Below are positions 22,001-34,000 of a DNA stretch of 64,000 nucleotides, in pieces. The notes below the pieces were generated by a model. That model was given only the letters and a program-made list of their open reading frames with translations. It made no database searches and was not told where the DNA came from. Numbering within the stretch: position 1 is the first letter of the stretch; each line of letters opens with the position of its first letter. The translations under genes were made by a program, and so were the position numbers. This stretch comes from Phragmites australis (taxonomy: Eukaryota; Streptophyta; Magnoliopsida; Poales; Poaceae). The stretch is from NCBI RefSeq assembly GCF_958298935.1, contig NC_084933.1:4323001-4387000 (forward strand), read 5' to 3'.

Positions 22001-25000
22001 GGTAAGACGAAACAGTTAGGAAGGAGCGCCTGTAGTCATGCCCCGAGGATGTAGGCAACTTGGCCGAACCTCGTTAAAAAATATCGTGTCTTGTGTGTTG
22101 ATCTTGTGCTTGGCTTGATGATCTTGATGATGCTTCCGCTAAATTCCTAACAAGTGGTACCAGAGCCATGTTGGAAGATCAAGAGAAGACACGAGGATAT
22201 GTTCCACACCGCGCAAGGCTTGCACGGGTCCGAGGAAGAACGGCGCAAGGTGGAGCGTGGCGGCGATCGACGACTCGATCAGTGGATTCGGACACTTCGA
22301 GCGTGACGGCTTGAACCGTCCGATGGGCTGTATCAACAGGGATCCGTCCAGACGTGGAGATCGGGTTGATGGCGGCCGGTGGCTGCTGTTCGATAGGGGT
22401 CAGTCAGACGTGACGGCCAAATTCGACGGTGCAGCTGAAAGACGTTGCAGATCGGAGCGACGGCTTTGACTCGCTACGGTGGCTCGTGTGGAGGCGTGGG
22501 TCCCGTGCAGCGTTCGGCGCGTCGAGCAAATTGTTTCAAAGGCTGAGTCCGACTACTACCGGCATACGAGCACAGGAGACCGATTCGTGTGCGTACAGGA
22601 GTCTATCTGATTTCCTGCTCGGATCGGTATTGTGTTGTGGTCTGGGAAATAAATACAAGTGTTCGAACGAGAAGCCGTGAACGCAAAGAGAGCAGAACGC
22701 AAGGCAACCAGAGAAGGAAGTCCACGAGATTGCGAAAATTGCAATCAGACTGTTCGTGAACCGTTGCTTGTGGCGGTTGACGGCGAACGGCGGGCGGCGA
22801 TCGAGCGGGTCAATTTCGTCATGTGCAAGCGGCGTGGTAGTCGACGGGGCTTGAGAGCGGCAGATCGTGCACGGGCGGTGTACGAGGCGGGCGTACGCGC
22901 GGTTCGGCGTGTGCGTGGCGGTGCGTCCACGTGGGGCGCAGGTACGAGCGTGCGGAGGCGCGTTCAGCACACGTGAGGTACACGTGAGCGGGATTCGGCG
23001 GTCTGCGGCAACAGGCAGATGGCGTCGATGGCATCCAAATTCGAGGTGATGAGATTTGACGGGACTGGCAACTTCGGGCTTTGGCAAACAAGAGTGAAGG
23101 ACTTGCTGGCGCAGCAGGGGATCCTGAAGGCTCTTAGCGACAAGAAGCCAGTTACGGTAGATGATGACAAGTGGGAAGAGATGCAAGCACAAGCGGCGGC
23201 GACAATAAGGTTGTGTCTCTCCGATCAGATCATGTACCATGTCATGGATGAAACATCACCTAAGAAGATTTGGGATAAATTAGATGATCAATTCATGTCC
23301 AAGACATTGACTCGGAAGCTGTATCTGAAGCAAAAACTGTATGGGCTGAAGATGCAGGAGGGGTCAGATCTTGCTGAGCACGTAAACGTCTTTAATCAAG
23401 TTGTCGCTGATCTTATGAAGGTGGAGGTGACAATTAATGATGAAGACAAAGCGATTATTCTTCTGTGTTCCTTGCCAAGGTCTTATGAGCACTTGATCAC
23501 AACATTGACGTATGGTAAAGAGGCAGTCAAAGTGGATGATATTCTTGCGACGTTGTTTGCTCATGAACAAAGGAGGAAGAACAATGCTGATGAGAGTTCA
23601 TCTGGAGATGCTTTTTTCGTCAAAGGTGATCGAGGCAGGGAGACTAACAAGAAAAAGAAGAAGAAGGGGCCACAGTGCTATAAATGCAAGGATTGGGGAC
23701 ATGTAAGGAAAGATTGTCCAGAACTGAAGAAGGGCGTGGCAAATATTGTGGTTTCCAAGAAAGATGACTCGGATAGTGATGGTGATCTTCTCGTACTATC
23801 AAGTGAAAAGTCTTGTGGTGAAGCATGGCTGTTAGATTCGGCGAGTTCATATCATGCAACATCAAACAAGGAGTGGTTCTCTTCATACTCTGAAGGTGAT
23901 TTTGGTCTTGCTCGCTTGGGAGATGACACGGGTTACCGTGTTATGGGAGTCGGCAATATCAAACTAAAGATGTATGATGGACAAGAAGTGTTACTTGAGG
24001 GTGTGCGGTATGTGCCAGGACTTAGGAAGAATCTAATATCGCTTGGATTTCTGCATGAAGAATGTTGGCTATATCAGGCGATGTCAGATAAGAAGACCTT
24101 AAATGTGATGCAGGATGACAAGACTGTGATGATAAGTGAGAAGATGGGAGGTCATCAATACAAGTTGAAAGGTGTAGTCATGAAGGTGGGAGCTGCAAAT
24201 TTTGCAAAATACGTTCCTAGCGGCGAGGCATCCTCGTCGGACTGTTCAGGATGAGCAGTAGAGATAAACAGCTCAAGTCTAGGTACACAGAGGTTCACAC
24301 ATGGCAGACTTAAGTTGGCGTGCATATTCGTCAAGGTGGAGTTTGTTGGAATATGTGTCGAATATGTGTACATGGTAGGTTACAGATAGACTTGAGTTGT
24401 ATTTGGGTGGGACTAGGATTAGAGTTGTAGTCGAACTCTAATTCCGGGCCTTTAAATAGAAGGCACCACCGTTGTAACCATGGTAAGACGAAACAGTTAG
24501 GGAGGAGCGCCTGTAGTCATGCCCCGAGGATGTAGGCAACTTGGCCGAACCTCGTTAAAAAATATCGTGTCTTGTGTGTTGATCTTGTGCTTGGCTTGAT
24601 GATCTTGATGATGCTTCCGCTAAATTCCTAACAACTTGTGTAGTAGTATGTCAAGCCGATGTGATTAAGTATATGTTGCAAAAGCCAATTTTGAGTGGTA
24701 GAGTTGGTAAATGGGTTTATGCACTTTATAGAATATGATTTGGCTTATGAATCATTAAAATCTATGAAAGGTCAAATTGTAGCTAATTTTATTGTTGACC
24801 ATCGGATTGATGATAAGCATGATTTAAACGTTGGTTTTATATCTATTAAACCATGGAAGCTTTATTTTGATGGTTCAGCTTGCGGAGTTGGACAAGGTGT
24901 TGTATTGTTTTTGTGTCATCTAGAGGTGCTGTTTTTGAAACATCTTGTCGTCTAGAATATTTTTTACCAATAATCAAGCTGAATATGAAACTCTTATTAG

Positions 25001-28000
25001 GATTAGAAATTTTGAGTTCCATGGGTGTGAAGAACATATAGGTTTTTGGTGATTCATTGCTAGTTGTGCAGCAAGTTTCCGGTAATTATCAATGTTTCGA
25101 CGGATCACTAAATATTTATTTTGATAAGTGTCTAGACATTATTGCTATTTTAGATGATTTTACTATCAATCATGTGTCTAGAGATAATAATTTCAGAGCT
25201 AATGATTTAGCACAACAAGCAACCAGTTATCAAGTTGGTAGAGGTAAATTCTTTGTGATTTGAAAGACCGATGCTTGAAAGTATTGATCCTGGTATAGCC
25301 GAACATAAATTTTTGGCTTCGGTTGTATCTTCTTCATTGGGAGAGAATGTTGAAGTTGCTGAATGTGAAGATTGGAGAAAGCATCTCATTGATTACTTGA
25401 AAAATCCAAGCAAGAGTGTCGATAGAAAGATTCGGCGGCAAGCTTTCAAGTATACATTGTTGAATGATGATTTATATCGCCAGATTGTGGATGGTGTGCT
25501 TCTCAAATGCTTGGATTCTGATGAAGCTAGAATTGCTATAGGAGAAGTGCATGAAGGCATATGTGGCACGCATCAATCAGCGCGCAAGATGAAGTGGTTA
25601 TTGAAGAGAGCTGATTTTTATTGACCTACTATGATTAATGATTGCTTCAGGTATTATAAATGATGCGAGGTATGTCAAAAGTTTGGTGATATCTAATTAG
25701 TTCCTGCTGCTATGATGCATCCTATTATCAAACCATGACCGTTCCGAGGTTGGGGTTTGGATTTCATTGGCCAAATACATCCTCCATCATCTAAAGGTTA
25801 TCACTTTATTTTAGTGGCTACTGATTATTTTACTAAGTGGACTAAAGTTGTTCCTCTCAAGAACATGATACATAAGGAGGTAATTGACTTTTTTTGGAGC
25901 ATATTGTTCATAGATTCAGCATTCCGTAGACTTTAACTACGGATCAAAGTACTTCATTCATATCGCACCAGGTACGTGAATTTGCCGAATCATTGAAAAT
26001 TAAGCTTTCTAATTCATCTCCTTATTATGCTCAGGCCAATGATCAGACCGAGTCTAGTAATAAAATTTTGATTAAGCTTATCAAGAAGAAAATAGAGAAA
26101 CATCACAGGAGATGTCATGAAGTTTTATCGGAGGCTTTATGAGCACATCATATATCTAGACATGGTGCCACTAAAGTAACGCCGAATGAACTTGTTTATG
26201 GACAAGAAGTCGTTTTACTTGTTGAAGTGAATCTTAATACTTTGAGATTGGCCGAGCAAAATAACCTGACGGTTGTGGATTATTATGATCTAATAATGGA
26301 CAGGATTGATAAAGTGACGGATGAAAAGTTGAAGGTTTTGAGAGAGATCGAGAAAGACAAGTTAAGGGTAGCCAAAGCCTATAACAGGAAGGTAAAAGCA
26401 AAGTCATTTTAGATTAGTGATCTTGTGTGGAAGACTATTTTGCCTGTAGGATCGAAGGACAATAAGTTTGGCAAATGATCTCCGAGTTAGGAAGGTATAT
26501 ACAGAATTGTAAGTATCGTCCTTAGAAATTCTTATCTGCTAGAAAGTTTGCAAGAAGAGAAACTGTCTAAAGCTATTAATGGATAATACTTGAAGAAATT
26601 TTATCCTAGTGTATGGCAAGATGCTTAAGAAAAATATGGCCGATGTATTGGTTACCATAGTCCTAAGGGGTATTCATGGCCGATGTCTTGATCATCGTTC
26701 TAAGAAAGGTAGAAGGGAGATGATATGTTTTTCAGTGAGCAAGCTTCACCAAAATTCAGAGGGCATGTGTTGACGATAAGATTTGGCAGTTACAATGGCT
26801 ATTGTAGCAACGGCTAACTTAATAGGCAACCAGATGAACAGTACCAGCTAACTGATAATAGTTGATATTGCACACGAGGTGCTTGGTGTGTTTGGCGTGA
26901 TAACTTTTCACGTCAACACTTTTCTTCACACATAAAGAATGGTCATATGAAGTGTTATCTACAGTATACAAGAGATGTCTGTAAATTTAATTTAAATGAT
27001 ATAGCATATCATTGAAGGGAAAGAAGTTGTTATGATAGAAACTAGACTGCAGGGAGTTCAGAAATACAGGATAACCACTGTTCTCATTTCTCAACCTACA
27101 GTGAGTTACCAAGCTGAGGTATATAGACCAAACTTGGGATCGCAAAATTAAAATATAGACCATATAAAGACTAAAAAAAATCGAGAATATTGAATGGAAT
27201 TGTAGGTGCTGGGACTTCGGAGTGAAATCAGATTTCGGGAAGACGGTTGGGCAATTCGCCGTTAAAAAACTAATACCCAGAACTATATAACATAGTACGA
27301 AACAAACAAGACGCGGTGGCTGCCGTTTTGCAGGCTTTCCCACCAAAAAATCATCTTTAGAAGGGACCTGATTGGCCCAAAACAAATAATGTGGAATGAT
27401 CTCCTTTCTCGCCTGACAATCATCAACTTGATTGAAGAACGAGACGAGTTTTGATGAAACTTAAACCAATTGGGAAGACTCTCTATCAACTCACTCTATA
27501 GAGCCCTCGTTCTTGTTAGAATTGTGCAACTCAACTCTATTCTGTGACCCAAATGGGCAGGTATACAAGTATGGTTATATGCAAAGAAACCCCTATAGAA
27601 AGGGGAAAACACAGAAGGTACATATACATCTAACACCTCCCCCTCCCTCAAACTCATGATGGGTAAGTACACTGAGTTTAGAGAGGAGATAACTATGTTG
27701 AACCCTTGTTTGTGCCTTCGTAAAGAAGTCAGCTAACTGGAGCTCAGAAGGCACATACTAAAGAGCCACAACATGATCTTGCACCTACGATCTCATGCTT
27801 TGTGAGCTCATGCTTCACCATCGATATGTTTGGTGAGCTCATGCTTCACTAGGTCTCGAGCAATAATGGTTGCACCAGTGCTGTCAGATGAAAGAGGAGT
27901 GGGTGTTGTAACCAACACACTAAAATCCACAAAGAGACATCGGAGCCAGATGACCTCAGCTGTCAACGTTGCCATAGCCCGCAACTCAGCATCAACACTC

Positions 28001-31000
28001 GAACGGGAAACTACTATCTGCTTCTTGGTCTTCCAGGCAACTAGGGAGGATCCAAGGAAAACACAATAGACAGAGAGAGCGACGATCAGAGTGATCACTA
28101 GCCCAGGTCGCATCAGAATACGCCTGAAGATAGAGGAAATTGGAGCAAGGGAAGAAAAGATGATGAGAAATGGTGCCACGAAGATGTCGCAGAACACAGA
28201 GGTGTGTAGTGCAGCTGAGAGGGAGCAGACACAAACTAAATGAGGATGTAAACAGAGTGAGAAATATCCGAACGAGTGATCCCAAGGTAGACAAGACTCC
28301 CAGTGGAGCGGGGTCGGCAAGAGGCTAACCATCAGTGGAGCGGAGATGAACACCAAGCTCCATGGGTGTATCAACCATGCGATGATCGGTGAGAGCGACT
28401 CGAGCAAGATCTTGAATATACTTCTCCTGGGAGAGATAGATGCCGTCAGGCGTGGCAGATACTTCAATCCCAAGGGAGTACCGAAGCGGACCCAAATCAG
28501 ATATTAAGAACTTGTCACTGAGACGCTTCTTCACAAAGTCAATGAACTGAGAATCATCACCAGTGATGATCATGTCATCAACATATAGAAGAAGCATGCA
28601 GCCACGAGAGAAAGTGTGAACAAAGAGAGCAGAGTCATAGTCACTGGGCTGAAAGCCAGTGTCAATGACAACCAAAGAAAAACGCTCAACCTAGGCCCAA
28701 GGATGCTGTTTGAGGCCGTAAAGAGAGCAACGCATATGACAAACCATGCCATTAGGGACAGAGTACCCTGGAGATGGCTACATGTAGACCTCCTCCCGCA
28801 GCTGGCCATTTAGAAAGGCATTCTTGATGTACACCTAAGAGATGGACCACTGACAAACAGAGGCAACAACCAGAAGAGTCCGAACAATGGTCATGTGAGC
28901 AACTGGAGCAAAAATCTCATCATAGTCATGATCGTGCTCTTGCTAAAAACCACGAGCCAAGCCTTGTAGTGCTCAAGAGAGCCATCAAAGCAATTCTTGA
29001 CCTTGTAGACCCACTTGCAAGTGATAGGAGTGAAATGGGCCAGCAGAGGAACAAGATCCCAAGTGCCAGTACGCTCCAAAGCAGGAATCTCCTCAGCCAT
29101 AGCATGCTTCCACTCCTAGTGGACAGCAGCCTCTCGGTAGGTCGTGGGCTTGACAAGAGTAGCAGTTATGAAGCCAAGGCGCAAAGGTGGTCGAATAGTA
29201 CAACGATCACGAAGATCATACCGAGGGGGAGACTCCAGAGCAAGTCCTAGAAGAGACGGAGAGGAGTTAGGTGAAGGAAGATGGCGCAATCGACAAGTGT
29301 AGTAGTGAGTGATCTCACAAGGAGGAATCTCCGGAGGAGGTGGGGAAGCAACTAGAGGTGGAGCGGGAGGCGGTGGTGAGCATGGAGATGATGGTGGTTG
29401 TGGAGCTGGGATGAGAGGTGACTGTGCAGAACATGAAGACAGCAGAAAATATGGATCAAGAAGAGTAAGGGAAGAGAGAGATTCAGCTATGGTGAATGGA
29501 GTACTGGTGAAAGAACGAGGATAACAGAAACAGGATTCATCAAAGTTGACATCCCGAGAAATCCTCATCCTACTAGTAATAAAGTCATAGCAGCAATAAC
29601 CCTTGTGCTCCAAACTTTATCCAAGGAAAACACACTCAATGGATTGAGCAACCACCTTAGTGCGCTCACGAGGAAGAAGAAGAACATAGCATACACACCC
29701 AAAGCACTGAAAGTGATTGTACCCAGGAGGCTTGCTAAAGAGGCGCTCATAGAGAGTACAGCCATTAAGAACAGAGGATGGCTGCATATTAATGAGGAAG
29801 ACAGCCATAGAGACAGCCTCAACCCAGAAGTGAGGTGAATGATTAGAGAATATTAGAAAAGCATGAGTAGTCTCAAGAATGTGACGATGCTTGTGCTCAG
29901 CAACACCATTCTGAGCATTGGCACCAGGGCAGGAAAACTGAGCAAGAGTGCGGTCAACTAGATAGCGACGATGTGCATTCGAAATGTACTCATCAGCAGA
30001 GTTGGCACGAAAAGCTCGAATGGAAGAGTCAAACTAAGTGTGAATCATAGTAGCAAACTGCTGGTAAATAGAAAGGAACTGACCACAAGAAGACAAGGTA
30101 AATCCAAGTAAATCTTGAATAATCATCAATAAAGATCACATAATAGGAGTGACCCCTTTCGAAACGAAGGGAGCACACCCCCATACATCAGAGTGGACTA
30201 GATCAAAGGGACGCTGAGACATAGAAACACTAGAAGGATAAGGGAGCTGCAGCTGTTTACTAACCTTGGAATCCGTACAATGAAGAGCAGCATCACCAGA
30301 AATAGAACCTAAGACACCACTATCAACCGAAGTGGAAAGCCTAGAACCAAAGCGATGGCCTAGACGACGATGCCACTATGCAAAAGTGGTGGTAGAGGAA
30401 GCAGCTGACAAGAAGGTAGGAGAACTGGATGACTAGCTGTCCAAAGTAGCTGAAGCAAGGCGTAGCCAATCAAGCTCCTAGAGGCGTTGAGAGTCTGATG
30501 CCTAGGACTAGTCCCCACCAGAAGCCCAGTACGAAGATCCTGAACACAACAAGAGTCAGCCTCAAGAATGATACGACATCCATGATCAGTGATTTGATTA
30601 GCAGACAAAAGATGCATTGTGAGTTTAGGAACATGAAATAGTAGGAACATAAAAGAAGGAAGTAGGGAGTGCCCCGTCCTACAACTGGAAGGGACGTGGC
30701 ATCTGTTGTCTGAACTATGATCGGTGAACTAGGAGATGACATATAAGATAAATGAGTCAAATCCGGGGTCATATGGAAGGAGGCATCGGAATTAGGGGTG
30801 GAAACGGATCGAATAGTCCACTTTCCACATTGCTATCCATATTTTAATACGAATACGAATACAAATCCGAATGTCCTCGAATACGAATACGAATCGGATT
30901 GTTCAAATCCGAATCCGCATTCGGATATCTACTCAATCAGGTTGTATGCAAATATCCTACACCTTTAACGATAAGGATTTTTATTTTGGTGCGCAAAAAA

Positions 31001-34000
31001 TTCGTTCACATTTGGAATTACTGGAATTACCAAAATTTTAGAAATTTGTTCGAAATTGTTCGAAATTCATATCAAAAATTTAAATTTTTGGTCAAATTTG
31101 ACTGAAATTTGTTCAATTTGATTTTTGGGCCGGAATATATAAATTTCGTTCACCTCTGAAATTTCTAAAACTTTAACCAAATTTGGTTCCCTGGTTGGCG
31201 GATACGGATATTATCCATTTCCACATCCAAATTCAAAGCAATTCGGATATCCACATTTGAATCTGAATCGCGAAAACGAATTAGGATACATCCATTTTAG
31301 TATCCGTTTCAGAAACGAATACGGATATCCATATTCGTGTTTTGATCAATACGAATATCAGATAATTCAGATACCTGCTATCCATTTTCCACCACTAACC
31401 AGAATCAAGAAACCACGGGGATGATATACCTAGGTAAAAAGGAGGCGGCGTGGAACCAGAAGCCTGAGCAGTAGTCCCGAGTGCTAAGGTAGAAGCTGCA
31501 GTGGTGAGGCCGCGGAACAGCGCAAGGAGCTCCTGCTCTGCAGGAAACACAGAATGAGAGCTCGACTGACTAGAACCACCTCCTAGGCTTTGAGAGGACC
31601 GTCCACTGCGTCGTGTCTTCTTCTTCTGTGCTTTGTCACACTGCTTCGTGAAACACACCTGGACAGTGTGCCCTAGCTTGTCACAATAGTCATAGACGAC
31701 ACCAGAAGGGGCCCCCACCACCACCGAGGAGGGTTGTGGCATCGAAGGAGGCAGAGGCACCTGGGGAGGTGTGGAAGCTGAAGAAGGGACTCGAGCAGCC
31801 AGGACAGAGGTGGACTACTGAGCCAAGCTCACCCCCCGCTCGAAGACACGTCTCCTCAGTCCGCAGCTCAGGCTTCGCCTCATCAAGCGATGGGCGCGGA
31901 CGGTACGTTAGCAACTGCGATCTAACAGTCTCAAACTTAGGACGAAGCCAAGAGAGGAACTCGTGAAGACAAAGAGTCGCCCTCTGACTCTGGTAGCGAT
32001 CACAGCACCTGCAAGTGCCAGCACTACAGAACTCTTCACCCAAGTTGTCCAAACGCTGCCAAACTACAAATATATGACAATGGAACTCCTCCACAATGGA
32101 GTCTAGCTGTGAAAGCGACTGAGCCTCCTATACGACAGCAATGTACAGCGCCTCATTGCGAATCTCATAGCTGCGGTGGAGGTGAGCCCACATCAGTTGT
32201 ATAGTGGCGAGTCCCTTGAGGGACATCGAGAGATTGACCTCTATGCTCGCAAACAAGATGGCCTTGGCACAGGCCTCTTCACGCAACTAGGTCTTGTAAA
32301 CAGCGAGATCTAACTGGTAAGTCTCCATCTCGACCTCGAAAGCATCAATCAAAGGAGCCTTGGCATCATCATCAGCTTCTGGCGGGTAAGTGGGTGCAGT
32401 GGGAAGAGAGGGACAAGGCGGATGTGCCCGCTCGCCAGTGAGGTAGCCCCACAGTTGCTGACTACTCATGTGGATCTCCATGTGAAACGCGAACTCCCTC
32501 CAGTTGGTGCCATTGAAAAAGACCGGACACCGCGAAACAGGAATGGCACCTAATCTCCCGGAGGATGCCATGAGGACAACAACCTATGTGTGTTTTTTCT
32601 CTCTTTTTTTACTTATGCATGCACAGCCAGGCTCGTCTCGGTCCCCAACGTTGGGCGGACAACGTGGATGGGGAAGGCGGGTGACGAGGGCGTCCGGTAG
32701 ATCTCGGCCCAACGGAGCACAGGCAGGGCGGATCCAAGGGATGGCGCCGGTGGGTCAAAGGAGGGCAATGGAGCGGCGGGTCCGAGCGCCACTACAGCGG
32801 GGGACGCCACAAGGTCTCATTTGAGGAGGTGGAGCGCGACATCGGGGGTGCCTGGGAGGCGGAGCAAGATCGGAAGCGGGCGGACGACCTAAGTGAACCA
32901 GCGTTGACCAGATCTCGAGCGGGAGAAAAAAAAAGGAAGGGGAAAGGGGGATGGAGCTGCCTCCACTGCGACCGGCGGTGGTGGCTCACCGACGACCCGC
33001 CGGAAGCACACCGACGGCGGCGATGGGTTAGGGATCGAGAGCCACAAGCTCTTTTACCATGTTAAAATTGTGCAGTTCAACTCTATTCCATGGCCCAAAT
33101 GGACAGGTATACAAGTATGGTTAAATACAAAATGTACATATACCTCTAACAATTCATAATGATCAACCTATCCAGTACAAACAGATGTGGAAACTAAAAC
33201 TTCTTTTAAAAATTAAGATTTTCCTTTGGTACTTACACAAAGGAGTGCTATTAACAAAAGATAACCTAATTAAAAGACAATGGCAAGGCAATCAAAAGTG
33301 TTGCTTTTGTCACAAATCATAAACGATTAAACATCTCTTCTTTGAATGTCGCTTCGCTCATTCCACATGGTTTATAGTCCAGGTGGCATCAAATCTATAC
33401 CAACCACGAAGTGTACCAAACATGTTTGGAAATTGGATACGTGGTCTTAGTACAAATTTGAAAGCTAATATTCTGGTGGTGGCAGCTTCCTTTTGTTGGT
33501 CGCTATGATTATGCAGGAATGAGATTGTCTTTAACAAAAGAAAATATTATTCTCCTTTGCAGGTTATTTTTACTTGTACACATTTGCTCCGTACGTGGTC
33601 GGTGTTGCAACGATAGGAACATCGTCAGTTCATTACATCTGGATGTGCACACTTGGAGCAAGCGGCCATGGAGCTCTATACCCGGTTTGGATGGCGCTCT
33701 AATCTTCACATTGAAGCTTCACCACCACAGTTGACGCATTGAAGACATGTTCTCTTTTGTTATAGTTTTGTTCTTGTTTTCTTTGTTCCTTTCGTTTGGT
33801 TGTGTGCATTCTTATGCAGAGACCGGGGGTGAACTCTTGTGCGTTGTATCATCTTGATGTGATTGAGTGTTATAAAGCTTTGCTTTTCAAAAAAAAAACG
33901 AGCCTAAGCATCGCAATAATACTAAAAAAACATATTATGTTATAGAACTTGTGCAATGTACTGCCTACATTGAAAAAATAAATGACAGTCTAAACATGGA

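Larger units (their letters stand above)
21863..24633 (+). mobile_element. Young gag-only LTR retrotransposon (TR-GAG type)
   Basis: A complete 2771-bp unit with LTRs at 21863-22152 and 24344-24633. A perfect target duplication ACTTG lies at 21858-21862 and 24634-24638. It has an initiator-Met primer-binding site (22155-22167) and a purine tract (CAAGGTGGAGTT) just before the 3' LTR. The only coding region is an intact 411-codon copia-type gag with a fragment of protease. There is no integrase, reverse transcriptase or RNase H. The two 290-bp LTRs differ at two positions (21879 A versus G, and GTTAGG(A/G)AGG), so insertion was very recent. It must borrow enzymes from an autonomous copia. This architecture matches the class described as terminal-repeat retrotransposons with GAG domain. 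Confidence 0.92.
20640..26918 (+). mobile_element. Tat-type Ty3/gypsy element, internally deleted, inside intron 3
   Basis: Bounded by TGTTGACG… at 20640 and …CGTCAACA at 26918 (8-bp inverted ends), with the same 5-bp duplication CTTTT at 20635-20639 and 26919-26923. Inside, on the plus strand, are reverse transcriptase, RNase H, a second RNase H-like domain ([13 protein letters not shown]) and integrase. The extra RNase H points to the Tat lineage. After about 60 bp of 5' LTR the sequence jumps straight into the N-terminal side of reverse transcriptase, so the rest of the 5' LTR, primer site, gag and protease are gone. A gag-only element is inserted at 21863-24633. Many in-frame stops are present. 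Confidence 0.88.
27514..33151 (-). mobile_element. Short-LTR Ty1/copia element (Ale/Retrofit-like), minus strand, inside the LINE
   Basis: Very short LTRs lie at 27514-27635 (3' LTR, 122 bp) and 33060-33151 (5' LTR, 92 bp, with about 30 bp missing inside). On the minus strand the order is gag, protease, integrase, reverse transcriptase, RNase H. The flanks GTTCT (27509-27513) and ATTCA (33152-33156) are best explained as one GTTCA duplication with a mutation in each copy. With one copy removed the LINE reading frame continues across the site. A purine tract (complement of CCTCCCCCTCCCTCA at 27636) adjoins the 3' LTR. A hAT-type element sits inside at 30793-31397. Stops and frameshifts are numerous. 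Confidence 0.85.
27186..33898 (+). mobile_element. 5'-truncated L1-type LINE, split by a copia element
   Basis: The left segment (27186-27513) and the right segment (33152-33898) together read as the C-terminal end of an L1 ORF2. The left reads [39 protein letters not shown] and [17 protein letters not shown]. The right reads [35 protein letters not shown], then the zinc-binding tail [24 protein letters not shown] short A-run at 33889-33898 ends it. AAAAAAAATCGAG on the left (ending 27185) and AAAAAAAAACGAG on the right (ending about 33902) are a plausible target duplication. Stops show it is dead. Almost all of ORF1 and ORF2 was lost by the usual 5' truncation. Confidence 0.8.

Noticed and set aside
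22536..23240. Minus-strand 234-codon frame in the gag-only element
   Set aside because: It runs antisense to the GC-rich leader and the start of gag, with no recognised motif. Probably a composition by-product.
27186..27513. Independent small gene upstream of the copia element
   Set aside because: The translation matches the C-terminal L1 ORF2 pattern and continues on the other side of the copia insertion, so it is LINE sequence.
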